Below are positions 1 to 9,133 of a DNA stretch of 64,000 bases, in pieces. Position 1 is the stretch's first letter; every line of letters begins with the position of its first letter. The DNA lies in assembly GCA_017535315.1 (NCBI GenBank), contig JAFXUD010000049.1, positions 62,001-126,000 on the forward strand, written 5' to 3'. Made by a program: the position numbers and the translations under genes. Below the pieces are notes generated by a model, which searched no databases, had not been told where the DNA came from, and saw nothing but the letters and a program-made list of their open reading frames with translations. The DNA is from Victivallales bacterium (lineage in GTDB: Bacteria; Verrucomicrobiota; Lentisphaeria; Oligosphaerales; Oligosphaeraceae).

Positions 1-356
1 CATGGAAATGGCAGAGTAGCGTCCGCCGCCAGGCGTGGAAACGCCTTGCGAATCTCCTCGATGGTCAGCCCCATGTAGGGAGCCGTGTAGATGCGCATCT
101 CCTGCATACGTGGCTCCAGATAGAAGGTGAGGTTACACTCTTCGGCGATGATTTCGGCTGTGGTGACTGTCCGTACGAGCGGCGAGGAGATGATTCTTCC
201 CTGAAAACCCTTGTTTTTCAGGTGGCGTCCAAGACAGTGCGCCTGCTCGACACCCAAGACGGAAAGCTCACGGTCCATAGGCGGGAACTCGTAGTTGGTC
301 CCAGGTGGCAATCCCGTTAGCGCAGGCTGCCCATGACGTGCAAAACGGATAATCAT
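1..356 (-). CDS. Histidine phosphatase family protein (5' part)
   Basis: This is the N-terminal part of a phosphoglycerate-mutase-like phosphatase; the gene runs off the left edge of the window. Translation from the ATG at 356 begins MIIRFARHGQ, with the family's RHG phosphohistidine motif at residues 7-9, and a second conserved stretch (SSPLVRTVTTAEII) matches the usual S-x-x-x-R-x-x-x-T-A segment. These enzymes remove phosphate from small metabolites or phosphoproteins through a phosphohistidine intermediate; the substrate cannot be read from the sequence. The start overlaps the stop codon of the upstream PHP gene (ATGA), so the two are very probably translationally coupled. It is the last visible gene of a minus-strand operon. 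Confidence 0.85.
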   Translation of the reverse strand, partial: MIIRFARHGQPALTGLPPGTNYEFPPMDRELSVLGVEQAHCLGRHLKNKGFQGRIISSPLVRTVTTAEIIAEECNLTFYLEPRMQEMRIYTAPYMGLTIEEIRKAFPRLAADATLPFP

Positions 357-1102
357 CAGAGGGGTTTCCAGTGGTATTCTTCTTGAAGTCCAAGTGAATC
401 GGCCCATTGCGTGCGTTCAACGACCGCAGGGCATTTTCCCGTTGTATGTGCATCAGAACCGATTTCAAAGAGGATGTGATTGTCGCGAACCGCCTCCCAG
501 AAACGGCGATAGGCTTCGTTCTGCAAGTCGCATCGGTTTATTTCCAGGGCGACATGGTGTTCTTTTGCCAGCTTTAGGATTTCCTGGAGGTATTCGTCTG
601 GGATGAGGTCGTATCCCCAGCGGGGGATTATTCCCGCCCTTTCATAGCGGATTCCCTCGCCGAAGGGATGGCCGATGCAATCCACATTGCGGTTGTGGGT
701 GAGTGCGTTTCGTATTCTATGGTATTCAACGCGGAGGTATTCATCCAAGGTTGTGATGATTGCAGGGGAAAGATGCACGGAGCCGATGATGTAATGGAGG
801 CGGAGTTGTTTGCGTCCCTCTTCGCCGCATGCATCGGAGCCATCGTCCTGGAGGTCTGCTTCGACGCCCAGGTAGGTGTCTTGCCTGTCGAAACCATCGG
901 AGTAGTACTCTTCGGAAAGTGCTTCCAGGCAGGAGAATGGGTGCTTTGGCGAGGTGTTGCAGTGCTCTATAATACCAACATAATGACATCCAACTGCCCG
1001 TGCCGCTGTCTGTTGCTGGGCTGCTGTCGGTCCAGCCTCCGCACCCTCTGGCCTTATTCGGTAGAAGGAAGCATGGATATGGTAGTCACTTTGTATCAGC
1101 AT
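356..1102 (-). CDS. PHP-domain metal-dependent phosphatase/phosphoesterase
   Basis: A 248-residue PHP-domain protein of the HisJ/polymerase-and-histidinol-phosphatase superfamily. The metal ligands are all visible in order: DYHIHA near the N-terminus (residues 6-11), IIEHCN, GVEADL, IGSVH, CIGHP and the C-terminal GSDAH. A complete ligand set suggests an active hydrolase. Such enzymes act on histidinol phosphate or other phosphoesters. The neighbours (histidine phosphatase, pyruvyl transferase, alcohol dehydrogenase, symporter) argue for sugar or polyol phosphate metabolism rather than histidine synthesis, but this is inference. The start overlaps the end of the pyruvyl transferase gene by 7 bp and the stop overlaps the next start, so it is embedded in an operon. 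Confidence 0.85.
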   Translation of the reverse strand: MLIQSDYHIHASFYRIRPEGAEAGPTAAQQQTAARAVGCHYVGIIEHCNTSPKHPFSCLEALSEEYYSDGFDRQDTYLGVEADLQDDGSDACGEEGRKQLRLHYIIGSVHLSPAIITTLDEYLRVEYHRIRNALTHNRNVDCIGHPFGEGIRYERAGIIPRWGYDLIPDEYLQEILKLAKEHHVALEINRCDLQNEAYRRFWEAVRDNHILFEIGSDAHTTGKCPAVVERTQWADSLGLQEEYHWKPL

Positions 1103-2532
1103 GTTGCATGTTTTTTGACTTTATCGACGGTCTTCGTAGCGAGTTCTTCGAGCCATAGTGCGATTTTACGGAGACGCGTACGTTCCTTGGGAAGGTCAGA
1201 AGTGACATCTTTGAAAACCTGGAACATCTGCTTGGAAGCATCGGGTGAATCAATGTCAACGAGCCTGTCAGACAGGCCCATATCGTTGATCATCTGGCGT
1301 TTTCGTCCACATTCGGCGAATGGACAATGGAGAATGGGAACCTCGTTGCCGATGGCCATGATCATGGAGTGCATCTCCTCGGAGGCAAGCAGAGCTGTTC
1401 GCTTATAGACGCCAAGCGCCTCCTCTGGCGTCCAGAAGTGGTCGAGGTAGATGGTGTTTGCCTGGGCAGCGGTGGAAAGCCTGTCGAAGATGTAGGTTTT
1501 GCCGAGACCGCCTTTGACAGTGTCTTTGGTTTCGTGTGCGATGACGACCTTGAACCCCGTGGCCGCAACTGCTTCGATAAAACCCTTTATCTGGGAGAGC
1601 TGGTATTCGAAGCGCTCTGTCGAGACGGCGTGTGAAATCATGTCCGACGGCTTGCCGTCAAGGTATGCGGGAAGCCGTGGTACGAAGATGACGAAGCGGT
1701 CTTTTTCAAGGTGGTGCTTGGCAAGGAATGCGTCTGCGTAAGCCTCGTCAGAGCGGTGGAAAAAGACGGTGGTGTCGGGGCGGAAGTCGTTCTCCTTGAA
1801 CTCATAGCCGCATTGTTTCAGGTAGTTTATGGAATCCTTGTCGCGGTTATAGACGAACTCGGCCTCCTTGAAAAGCTGCTTGTAAACCAGTGTGAGCGGC
1901 CAGGCCACATAGTCGATGGACTGCGAGCCAATGCCGTAGGGGATGCCCTTAACGCGTGCGATGAGCAGAGACATGGAGTAGGGGAGGGCGAAATCATAGA
2001 GGTTTTTTACGCCCAGGCGTCCGAAATTCAACGTAGTCCCTGAATTGTAATAGACAAAGGCTGCGTCGTCGAAGGCCTGTGCCGCCTTGGGGTAGAGCGT
2101 TTTCAAGTCCTCATAGACATCGAGAGGGAACTGGTTGAGGAGGTCGTCGGCGAGTGCTTCCGCCTCGAAACTGGTGATGCAGCCCTGTCGGAACTGTTCC
2201 AGTTTGAAGCATCCCCAGCGTGATTCCAGTTTGGCACGGGCGGTGCCTTCGGGAGCAAATGGGGGGTCACTGTAGGGGGCTGTCCCGATGATGCGCTTGA
2301 ATGGAGAGGAGACTAGGTCGAATAGCGGGTGGTAGGCGGGGAGGTTCTTCTTGTAGTATTGAAAATTCTCCGTATCCTCCTTGAACATGTTCAGCATTGT
2401 CACGGGAACCTCGGGCATCTTTTCTCGGAAAAGTGTCAGAAGACCCGTGTGGATGCCCATGTCGCCGATGTTGGAGATGGACCAGGTGTAGGAGACGAGC
2501 AGATGCTTTTGATGCGTTTTGGAGGATGTCAT
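1096..2532 (-). CDS. Polysaccharide pyruvyl transferase family protein
   Basis: A 478-residue cytosolic protein resembling the polysaccharide pyruvyl transferase family (PF04230). The N-terminus (SYTWSISNIGDMGIHTGLL) carries the typical N-x-G-D-x-x-x-x nucleotide-sugar-binding opening, and the C-terminal half has the family's Rossmann-like second domain with the EEMHSMIMAIGNEVP segment, equivalent to the usual S-x-R-x-H-x-x-x-x-x-x-x-G-x-P motif. Family members add pyruvate ketals to sugars, or act as related glycosyltransferase-like enzymes. The gene lies 3 bp after the alcohol dehydrogenase and overlaps the PHP gene, so it belongs to the same operon. The precise substrate is unknown. Confidence 0.75.
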   Translation of the reverse strand: MTSSKTHQKHLLVSYTWSISNIGDMGIHTGLLTLFREKMPEVPVTMLNMFKEDTENFQYYKKNLPAYHPLFDLVSSPFKRIIGTAPYSDPPFAPEGTARAKLESRWGCFKLEQFRQGCITSFEAEALADDLLNQFPLDVYEDLKTLYPKAAQAFDDAAFVYYNSGTTLNFGRLGVKNLYDFALPYSMSLLIARVKGIPYGIGSQSIDYVAWPLTLVYKQLFKEAEFVYNRDKDSINYLKQCGYEFKENDFRPDTTVFFHRSDEAYADAFLAKHHLEKDRFVIFVPRLPAYLDGKPSDMISHAVSTERFEYQLSQIKGFIEAVAATGFKVVIAHETKDTVKGGLGKTYIFDRLSTAAQANTIYLDHFWTPEEALGVYKRTALLASEEMHSMIMAIGNEVPILHCPFAECGRKRQMINDMGLSDRLVDIDSPDASKQMFQVFKDVTSDLPKERTRLRKIALWLEELATKTVDKVKKHATC

Positions 2533-2535
2533 TTT

Positions 2536-3567
2536 TTATACCCAGGGAAGAAAAACGCTTTTGATGACGGGCAGATTGCCTGAGAGTGCCGCTGCAAAAT
2601 GCTCTTTGGCGTTGTGGAAGGAAAAGGTATGCGTCTGGAAGAGGGAGGCATCCACCTTGCCCTGTTTGATAAGTTCGGTGGCAAGCGCGAAGTCCACGGC
2701 TGGCTCCGCAAAGACGGGACGCAAGGTGGTCTTGTTGAAAACCGCCTCATTGACATCGAAGGGAATCACGCTGTCGCCCCTAAACGAGAGCCCCAGGAAG
2801 GCGATGGTGCCGCCGAAACGAATGACTTTGAAGGCATCTTTCATACTTTGGGGCGGCGACGTGACGATGACGCGGTCAACGCCTTTGGGGAATAGTCTTC
2901 GAATCTCGGCGACAACATCCTGGCAGGAGGTGCGCAAAAGCATATCGCATCCCAGTTTTTCGGCAAGCGACAGGCGGGCTTGGCTCATGGGAGTGCTACC
3001 AGAACGGGCCGTGATTCCGACAAAACCCGCACCGAACAGTTTGGCAACCCTTGCGGCAAGAAGGCCAATGGGACCGCATCCCAAAACCAAGAGGCTGCCA
3101 TTTGGGGGAATCTCGGCCTTTCGGACGGCAGACAACGCCACCGCCAGCGGCTCGGTCAGGCAGGCGTAACGATGGGATAGTCCCTCATATTTGTTCAGAT
3201 TGCCGTAATGAACGACGAGGTACTGCCCCATGCCAGGGATGCCGTTGAGCGTGTGCATATTGCGGCAGTATTCGGGATGACCGCTTTTGCAGTCCTGGCA
3301 GGCACCGCACATCGCGCAGTCCTCGACCGTAACGGTGTCTCCTGGGGTGTAGTCCTGGACGAGTTTCCCGCATTCCACAACCTCTGCAGAAATCTCATGG
3401 CCAAGCGGTTGGTAGTCCCCCTCCCAGTCACGGAGGAAGTTCAGGTCCGTGCCGCAGACGCCGCAGGCGCAAACTTTGACCAACACGCCATCTGGCGGCA
3501 AATCCAGAGCCAATTCACGGAGCTGGATGTCAATGTTTTTTCTGCCAAAGAGACAGCGTGTTTTCAT
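2536..3567 (-). CDS. Zinc-dependent alcohol dehydrogenase (threonine/sorbitol dehydrogenase-like)
   Basis: A medium-chain dehydrogenase/reductase of about 343 residues. The start is placed at 3567 (MKTRCLFGRK), only 7 bp after the symporter stop; a longer reading would run into the symporter. Visible signatures are CGVCGTDLNF (catalytic zinc Cys), LGHEISAEV (catalytic zinc GHE), the structural zinc cluster CAMCGACQDC plus a fourth Cys, and the Rossmann motif VLGCGPIGLLA. The enzyme should oxidise a secondary alcohol of a polyol or sugar with NAD(P). With an SDR and an SSS transporter beside it, import and oxidation of a sugar or polyol is a reasonable reading, but the substrate is not shown by the sequence. 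Confidence 0.88.
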   Translation of the reverse strand: MKTRCLFGRKNIDIQLRELALDLPPDGVLVKVCACGVCGTDLNFLRDWEGDYQPLGHEISAEVVECGKLVQDYTPGDTVTVEDCAMCGACQDCKSGHPEYCRNMHTLNGIPGMGQYLVVHYGNLNKYEGLSHRYACLTEPLAVALSAVRKAEIPPNGSLLVLGCGPIGLLAARVAKLFGAGFVGITARSGSTPMSQARLSLAEKLGCDMLLRTSCQDVVAEIRRLFPKGVDRVIVTSPPQSMKDAFKVIRFGGTIAFLGLSFRGDSVIPFDVNEAVFNKTTLRPVFAEPAVDFALATELIKQGKVDASLFQTHTFSFHNAKEHFAAALSGNLPVIKSVFLPWV

Positions 3568-3574
3568 GGTGATA

Positions 3575-5971
3575 TCAGCCTTTGGATTCTGTGTCGGATG
3601 GAGGAAGCTGCTTTTCTGATAATTCGTTGGGATTATCCTTGGTGGTTTCAGATGCCTTTGCCATTTCGGCTGCTTTGGCGGCTTCTGCGGCCTCAAAGGC
3701 GGCCTTGTCAGCGAGGGAGACATTGCCTTCCACGCGACCGTCATCAAGATTGTTGATGTCCCTGTTCTTCAAGTCTCGGCAGAGGCGGATCATATCTCGA
3801 ATGCCTCCGAGACCGAACCAGACGGTCGAGATGCAGGCGACAATGGCGGGCACGCAGAGCAGGCGGAAGCCGTAATAGTTGGTCCACCAGCGAGGCTTCC
3901 AGGGGCTGGCCAGGTTCCAGATGACCACCACGATAAACAGGCCGAGGAAGCCATAGATGAAGGAATAGACAAAGGAAGACCAGGCGATGATTTTGTCTCC
4001 ACGAGTATATTCGGAGGTGATGCCGACCATTTTGGAGAGGACAGCCTTGAAGGTCCACACCTGCTTGGAAGGCTTTTTCGTGCCGTCGGAGTAGATACCG
4101 CGGTGAAGCATTCTCTCCAGATTGAAGGGTTCCTTTAGCGTCAGTTTGGAAACGACGATGTAGAGAATCAGGGTGGTGGTCATGGTTATGATTTTGATTT
4201 CATAACTGTTGATAGGGAACTTTTCAGGTCTCATTTCCCAGATGACGATAGGATTGAGCGGTCTGGAAACCGCCGCCAGGAAATTGCCCACGGATTCGAC
4301 GAGGTCATGCCTTTCCAGGAAGGGATAGACATAATCGGCCCAGTTACGGGAAAGCAGAGTGGCGGTGAGGGCCATGACCATTCCAGTGATCAGAGAGGTC
4401 CACGCTCCTGCCGTTGTCCCGAAACGGCTGTAGAGGCCAAAGATGAGAACGGGACCGCAGCCACCAAGCCACATGGTCGTCATGATGGTGACAAAAAGGG
4501 AGATGTAGTCCAATTGGGACATGAAGTAGGAGCCGAAGATAAAGAAGACGCCAATGCAAACAGCCACAATGCGGATAACCATCATGTGCTGCTTCGGCGT
4601 GAAGGGGTTTTTACGAAGGGGCAGGATGACGTCTTGGGAGATAGTGGCGGCGGCGCTATAGATGCGGCTATCGTCGGTGGAGACCATTGCCATGACCATA
4701 AGCAGCACAAAGAGGCCGAGCATCCCTGGCGGGAGAATGTGGCGAAGGGTGATGGTTGGCATGACCTGGTTGTAGAGGGCGCGGAATTTGGCGTATTGCG
4801 CCATGCCGCCTTCCTCCTTGGCGAGGATTTCTCGTGCAGAGTTCAAGTAGGGGGTGTCCAGATTGTGCTTGTCTCCCAGTGGGGCGTCCTCGGGGCGGCT
4901 TCCGCCGAAGCGATGGTCATGCTGTGGAATGGCCGCCGCGCTTTCGATGATTCTGTTGCGGACGGCTTCGTCCTCGATGACGTCTTTTGCCACGGTGGAG
5001 ACGATATTGTTTCGGATTACCTTGGCTTGGGGAGCAAAATCCACATGATTGAGGGTGGTGATGACGCCAATGGTGACCAGGATGTAGAAGATGGAGACAA
5101 GGGCTCCACGCCAGCCGCCAAGAAGACCTGCCATTTTTTGTTCATGGGCGTTTTTGGCGACGGTCGCTCCAGAGGCGAACCAGCTGGCGCGGTGCAGAAA
5201 GAGGGAGATGATGGAAACGCTGAACATCAGATAATTGAAGTCCCGTAGCTTATGGATGTCCAGTGGATTGATGAAACTTTCGCCAGGTGCCCTGTCCATC
5301 ATCACCTCGGCAATTTGGTGGTTCCAGGAGAATTTGCAGACGATGAAGATGACAAAGGCAATCAGGAGCGGGTAAAGGAGAAGCCCCTGCAGGCTGTCGG
5401 TGATGACGATGGAGAGCATGCCTCCCATGAGAATGATGGAGATAGCCATGACCATGCTCAGAATCATAATGAGCAGGAAAGAGGAAATCTCGACTCCAAA
5501 GAGGTTGAGGCTCTTTGGGATATTCATGAAATAGATGAAAAAACGGGCGGCAAGGGCGGGCATGATCATATTGGCAAGCATCTCCGAGATGGAACGCAAG
5601 GCGGCTGCGAAGATGCGCAGTTTGCGGCTATAGCGCATCTCTATGAACTGACCGATGGACATCGCCTTGGTTTCGCGGAAACGGTAGGTGCAATAGCCTG
5701 CCAGTCCAAGGAAGATGCTGATTGGGGAAATGATTCCATTCCAGAAGGTCAGGGCAAAGCCCGTCTTGTAATGGACTTCCACGTAGGAGAGGAGGGTGAT
5801 GATAGCCAGAGCATTGGCGACATCGCCAACGGTGATAAGATAGCGACCGCACATTCGTCCAGCCGACACAAAGTCCGAGACGCTGCGGATATAGCGGCGA
5901 ACATACAGGCCAAGGCTATAGACTCCTATGAGCGGGAGAATGACAATCAGATAATCAAACCATCGAAACAT
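3575..5971 (-). CDS. Sodium:solute symporter family transporter (SSS) with long loop and hydrophilic tail
   Basis: A 798-residue inner-membrane transporter. The N-terminus (MFRWFDYLIVILPLIGVYSLG) is the first of about 13-15 hydrophobic segments, and the order of helices and the SVSDFVSAGR segment are typical of the SSS family. It is longer than the usual 500-600 residues. About 80 extra hydrophilic residues form a loop near the middle (positions ~330-400, rich in Asp, Glu and His), and a C-terminal Ala/Glu/Lys-rich tail of ~45 residues follows the last helix. It probably imports a sugar or organic solute with Na+. It sits between an SDR (35 bp gap) and an alcohol dehydrogenase (7 bp gap) in one operon. 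Confidence 0.85.
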   Translation of the reverse strand: MFRWFDYLIVILPLIGVYSLGLYVRRYIRSVSDFVSAGRMCGRYLITVGDVANALAIITLLSYVEVHYKTGFALTFWNGIISPISIFLGLAGYCTYRFRETKAMSIGQFIEMRYSRKLRIFAAALRSISEMLANMIMPALAARFFIYFMNIPKSLNLFGVEISSFLLIMILSMVMAISIILMGGMLSIVITDSLQGLLLYPLLIAFVIFIVCKFSWNHQIAEVMMDRAPGESFINPLDIHKLRDFNYLMFSVSIISLFLHRASWFASGATVAKNAHEQKMAGLLGGWRGALVSIFYILVTIGVITTLNHVDFAPQAKVIRNNIVSTVAKDVIEDEAVRNRIIESAAAIPQHDHRFGGSRPEDAPLGDKHNLDTPYLNSAREILAKEEGGMAQYAKFRALYNQVMPTITLRHILPPGMLGLFVLLMVMAMVSTDDSRIYSAAATISQDVILPLRKNPFTPKQHMMVIRIVAVCIGVFFIFGSYFMSQLDYISLFVTIMTTMWLGGCGPVLIFGLYSRFGTTAGAWTSLITGMVMALTATLLSRNWADYVYPFLERHDLVESVGNFLAAVSRPLNPIVIWEMRPEKFPINSYEIKIITMTTTLILYIVVSKLTLKEPFNLERMLHRGIYSDGTKKPSKQVWTFKAVLSKMVGITSEYTRGDKIIAWSSFVYSFIYGFLGLFIVVVIWNLASPWKPRWWTNYYGFRLLCVPAIVACISTVWFGLGGIRDMIRLCRDLKNRDINNLDDGRVEGNVSLADKAAFEAAEAAKAAEMAKASETTKDNPNELSEKQLPPSDTESKG

Positions 5972-6006
5972 ATTTTAGGGGGAGAGTGATAGTTATCCGT
6001 ATGTGT

Positions 6007-6777
6007 TTAGAGCCTTTGAATGGTCATGCCGCCATCGACGTTGATGACCTGGCCTGTGGAGTAGGCGAGGTCGCCGCGCAGGAGCATGGCGACGGCGCGT
6101 CCGATGTCCTCGGGATAGCCCCAGCGTGGCTGGAGGCAAAGGCCCTCCGCGATGAGCTTGTCATATTTCTCCTTCACGGCGGCGGTCATGTCCGACATGA
6201 TGACGCCTGGGCGGATTTCATAGACGGGAATGCCGTATTCTGCGAGGCGGACGGCCCAGAGCTGCGTCGCCATACTCACACCTGCTTTGGAGATGCAGTA
6301 TTCACCGCGGCTGATGGAGGGGACAGTTGCGGAGATGGAGGACATGTTTACGATGGTTGCGCGGAACTCCTTGTCTTTGCCAATACGATCTGCCATGCGT
6401 CTGGCGATGGCCTGGGTCAGAAAGTAGGGGCCTTGCAGGTTGGTGCGGAGAACATGCTCAAAGCTATCTTCAGTCGCCTCCAGAATGTCTGCGCGAACCT
6501 TGGGAGCAATGCCAGCGTTGTTGACGAGGAAGTTGATGTCGCCGAGTTTCGAGTAAAGTTCATCGACTGCGCGCGCACGGTCGTCTGCCGAGGCGACATT
6601 TGCCTGGCAGTAGGCCACTTTGACACCCATTGAGGACAATTCATCCAGCACCTCTTTGACGGCCTCCTGGGAGCGGGTGCCGAAGATGCCGATGTTGTAT
6701 CCTTCCTTGGCAAGGGCTCTGCTGATACCCAGTCCTATGCCGCGTGCGCCGCCTGTAACGAGAGCGTTGAAAGCCAT
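6007..6777 (-). CDS. Short-chain dehydrogenase (3-ketoacyl-ACP reductase type)
   Basis: A 256-residue classical SDR. The cofactor motif TGGARGIGLG is at residues ~8-17, NNAG appears at ~88-91, the catalytic Ser lies in the NMSSISA segment, and the catalytic Tyr and Lys are in EYCISKAG. The ending INVDGGMTI is typical of FabG-like proteins. Its place directly before a solute symporter and a zinc dehydrogenase suggests a sugar or polyol oxidoreductase rather than fatty-acid synthesis; this is inference. The gap to the upstream radical SAM-like gene is 6 bp, so it is probably co-transcribed. Confidence 0.88.
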   Translation of the reverse strand: MAFNALVTGGARGIGLGISRALAKEGYNIGIFGTRSQEAVKEVLDELSSMGVKVAYCQANVASADDRARAVDELYSKLGDINFLVNNAGIAPKVRADILEATEDSFEHVLRTNLQGPYFLTQAIARRMADRIGKDKEFRATIVNMSSISATVPSISRGEYCISKAGVSMATQLWAVRLAEYGIPVYEIRPGVIMSDMTAAVKEKYDKLIAEGLCLQPRWGYPEDIGRAVAMLLRGDLAYSTGQVINVDGGMTIQRL

Positions 6778-6783
6778 GATGGT

Positions 6784-8082
6784 TTACTCCTTTTCTTTTT
6801 GTGCCTGTTGTGCCATTGCCTGCTGGTTTGCGATGATTTTTTTGATTTCCTCTGCCAGCATATGAGCTCGAATCGTGTTTCCATTCTCGACAAAGCGCTT
6901 ATGGAGTTCGGCCAGCGGTGGAATTGGATTTGGTGAAAGCCTGGAGCATTTGCGGAACTCTTCCTCCGCGTCGCTTCTGCGTTCGACTTCCCAGTACGAG
7001 GCTGCCAGCCAGAAATGAACTTTAGGATCTTCGGGTTGGAGACGTCGCACCTCCTCAAGGCATTCGATGACGTCATTATGGAAACCAAGTTTGATGGCGA
7101 TGGTTGCCATCTGCCAAAGAAGCTCCAGGTGTTTTTCACCCTCCGCATATTCTTCCTGTTCGAAAAGCGGTTGAATCTTGTCGCGGATTTGCAGGAGAGC
7201 CGAGGCCTTGGTGGCCATATTGAATCCTGTGCAAAGATTGACTTTGCGTGATATGCAGCTTTCGCAGGGCGAGTTATCTGGGACAGTGACCTGCATTTGG
7301 CGGAATACGTCGTAGTAGTATTTGTAGAGATGGTCCATTGATTTGAATGTGGAGACATGGGGACCTGGGACAATGGTCATGAATCGACAGTGGGCCATGT
7401 GGCCATTGGGCATGACCAGCAGGTGAGGACTGCATCCGACTCGGTTCAAGCCCAGTTTATGAATCATTCCAAAGGTTGCATCATCGAACGTACAGGGCAT
7501 AAAATGGCAGTCAAAGACAATGGTTTTGCCATCTAATGTGAGTCTTTTCACCAATTCTGCATTGTTTTTGATGATGGTTTGTAGTTCGCTTATCTTGAAC
7601 ATGCAGTTTGTGCGGATCAGGATAAGGCATTGGTCGAAGACATCGAGGTATTTTTCGATGAAGGAATAGTCTGCATTGGGGTCATCGACATTGAGAATGA
7701 ATTGTATTTGAAGGCGTGCGTTGATGAAGTCCTGGAGTGCTTTTTGGGATTCTTCCAAGTCCTCGGGGGTGTAAAGCTCAGGGCGGAAGATACGCCATGA
7801 AATGATGGGGCGCTTTTCAATAAGAAGGTTTTTTGCAGAATCGGAGAAGAGACCGCATGTCTCGATGACAGGCTGTATCCCATGCTTGGCGCATTGCGTC
7901 AGTATTTGTGCCAGCTCAGGGTGCAGTGCTGGCTCGTTTCCAACCAGCACAAAAGGATTCTTTTTATCATCCTCCGCCAGACCAATGGCAATGTTGACGA
8001 TAGAGATAGGAAGGTCAACGGGGTCGGAAAGCTGGTTGAAGGGGAATTCGCAGCGTTGACGGCAAGTGAGGAATAGTTCCAT
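6784..8082 (-). CDS. Radical SAM/SPASM-like protein with degenerate cluster motif and TPR tail
   Basis: A 432-residue protein with the outline of a radical SAM/SPASM maturase. A GNEPALHPELAQIL segment (~residues 48-61) corresponds to the G-G-E-P-L-L-H-P motif of the SAM site, and a later region with CSPHLLVMPNGHMAHC followed by CESC and NLC resembles a SPASM cluster domain. The N-terminal cluster motif is abnormal: C7-x3-C11-x2-P14, with Pro where the third Cys of C-x3-C-x2-C should be. The last ~130 residues form TPR-like helices. It may be a non-catalytic or altered relative, perhaps a scaffold for peptide or protein modification. No substrate peptide gene was recognised nearby. Confidence 0.6.
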   Translation of the reverse strand: MELFLTCRQRCEFPFNQLSDPVDLPISIVNIAIGLAEDDKKNPFVLVGNEPALHPELAQILTQCAKHGIQPVIETCGLFSDSAKNLLIEKRPIISWRIFRPELYTPEDLEESQKALQDFINARLQIQFILNVDDPNADYSFIEKYLDVFDQCLILIRTNCMFKISELQTIIKNNAELVKRLTLDGKTIVFDCHFMPCTFDDATFGMIHKLGLNRVGCSPHLLVMPNGHMAHCRFMTIVPGPHVSTFKSMDHLYKYYYDVFRQMQVTVPDNSPCESCISRKVNLCTGFNMATKASALLQIRDKIQPLFEQEEYAEGEKHLELLWQMATIAIKLGFHNDVIECLEEVRRLQPEDPKVHFWLAASYWEVERRSDAEEEFRKCSRLSPNPIPPLAELHKRFVENGNTIRAHMLAEEIKKIIANQQAMAQQAQKEKE

Positions 8083-8173
8083 TGGGACCTCCTGTTTTAT
8101 TCTTGTTGTTCGGAACAGTTGGACTGTTTCGAGAGTGATTGCAAAACTATGGTTCAGGCAAAGGAAGAGCTAG

Positions 8174-9130
8174 CTAAATTTTGTTCTCCATAAGGAAGCC
8201 ACAGGCCATTTCAGTGAGCTGCCTATGCCAGTGAGCAGAGGAGAAGTTGTGGTTTGCACCTTCGATTCTTGTGAATTGAATGGGCAATTGTTGCTCCTCC
8301 GCGTAGGTCTTATAGTATTTCAAGGCTGCTTCCGCGTCGGGATCGGCCGTGCCGTAGATCATCAGGCCAGGCATATCCTTGCGGAGGTTTGCCAGATATT
8401 TCTTCGGAGGTTCCTGTCCAGCCTGGAGGCGGCTTTCATTGTTGGATGCCTTGACAGTCTTCGATGTTGCTTTTGCCGCAGGAGCACCCTCTTCATGTTT
8501 TTTGCTTTCGCCACGTTTCAGGAATGGCTTGAAGATGACTTTGAAAACGCGTGCTAGGCTGGCTTCGCCAGCGAACAGGCGTTTCCAGGTCTGGATGCTG
8601 CAGGCCTTGTAGAGATAGACCTTCAAGAAGTGCCAGGTGCGATGGACATCGCGGCTGAAGCTGTCCCCGTCCGAGAAGGGATAGACGGAGAGCATGACCA
8701 TGGCGTTCGCCTGGGGAAGCTGCTTCAGGGAGCCAATAGCGATGTTGCCCCCTGAACACATCCCGAACAAAGTGATATGCTTGAGGCCAGTAAGTTCTAG
8801 CAGGGTCTGCGCTGCCTTTTGCAGGTCGTCGGACATGGTTGCCAGGGTTGCCTTTAGACCATCGCCTCCGCTTTCACCACGTCCGCGAAAATCGAATCGA
8901 AGGCAGGCGCAACCTTGTGCGGCTAAGGCTCGTGAAAGGGTTGTCAGAATGCCAGCGGGGCCATTGCGATTTCCGCTCCAGCCATGGGTGAAGACGACGG
9001 CTCGTCTGCAGGTCCCTTCTGTTGGAGTGCTCAGGATTCCATACACCTGGCTTCCCTGGACATCAAAGGCGACCCTCTGCTCAAGAACGCCAGGTTGTAC
9101 CTGGGTTTGGGTTTTAAGTTCAGATACCAT
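8174..9130 (-). CDS. Alpha/beta hydrolase with a Cys in the nucleophile position
   Basis: A 318-residue cytosolic alpha/beta hydrolase. It has the oxyanion segment FTHGWSGNRN (~47-56), the DFRGRGES strand-turn, a nucleophile elbow G-M-C125-S-G-G, a putative acid in YGTADPDAE and a His in EGANHNF. The elbow follows G-x-Nuc-x-G with Cys instead of Ser, as in dienelactone hydrolase-like and exosortase-associated hydrolases. A charged insert of ~45 residues (KRGESKKHEEGAPAAKATSK region) separates the lid from the acid. It lies 3 bp downstream of another alpha/beta hydrolase gene and is presumably co-expressed with it. The substrate is unknown. Confidence 0.75.
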   Translation of the reverse strand: MVSELKTQTQVQPGVLEQRVAFDVQGSQVYGILSTPTEGTCRRAVVFTHGWSGNRNGPAGILTTLSRALAAQGCACLRFDFRGRGESGGDGLKATLATMSDDLQKAAQTLLELTGLKHITLFGMCSGGNIAIGSLKQLPQANAMVMLSVYPFSDGDSFSRDVHRTWHFLKVYLYKACSIQTWKRLFAGEASLARVFKVIFKPFLKRGESKKHEEGAPAAKATSKTVKASNNESRLQAGQEPPKKYLANLRKDMPGLMIYGTADPDAEAALKYYKTYAEEQQLPIQFTRIEGANHNFSSAHWHRQLTEMACGFLMENKI

Positions 9131-9133
9131 GGT

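Noticed and set aside
4307-5248. Long plus-strand ORFs opposite the symporter, also 668-1408, 34020-34970 and 40131-40991 (minus)
   Set aside because: They are antisense shadows of well-supported genes with matching codon phase and no motifs of their own.
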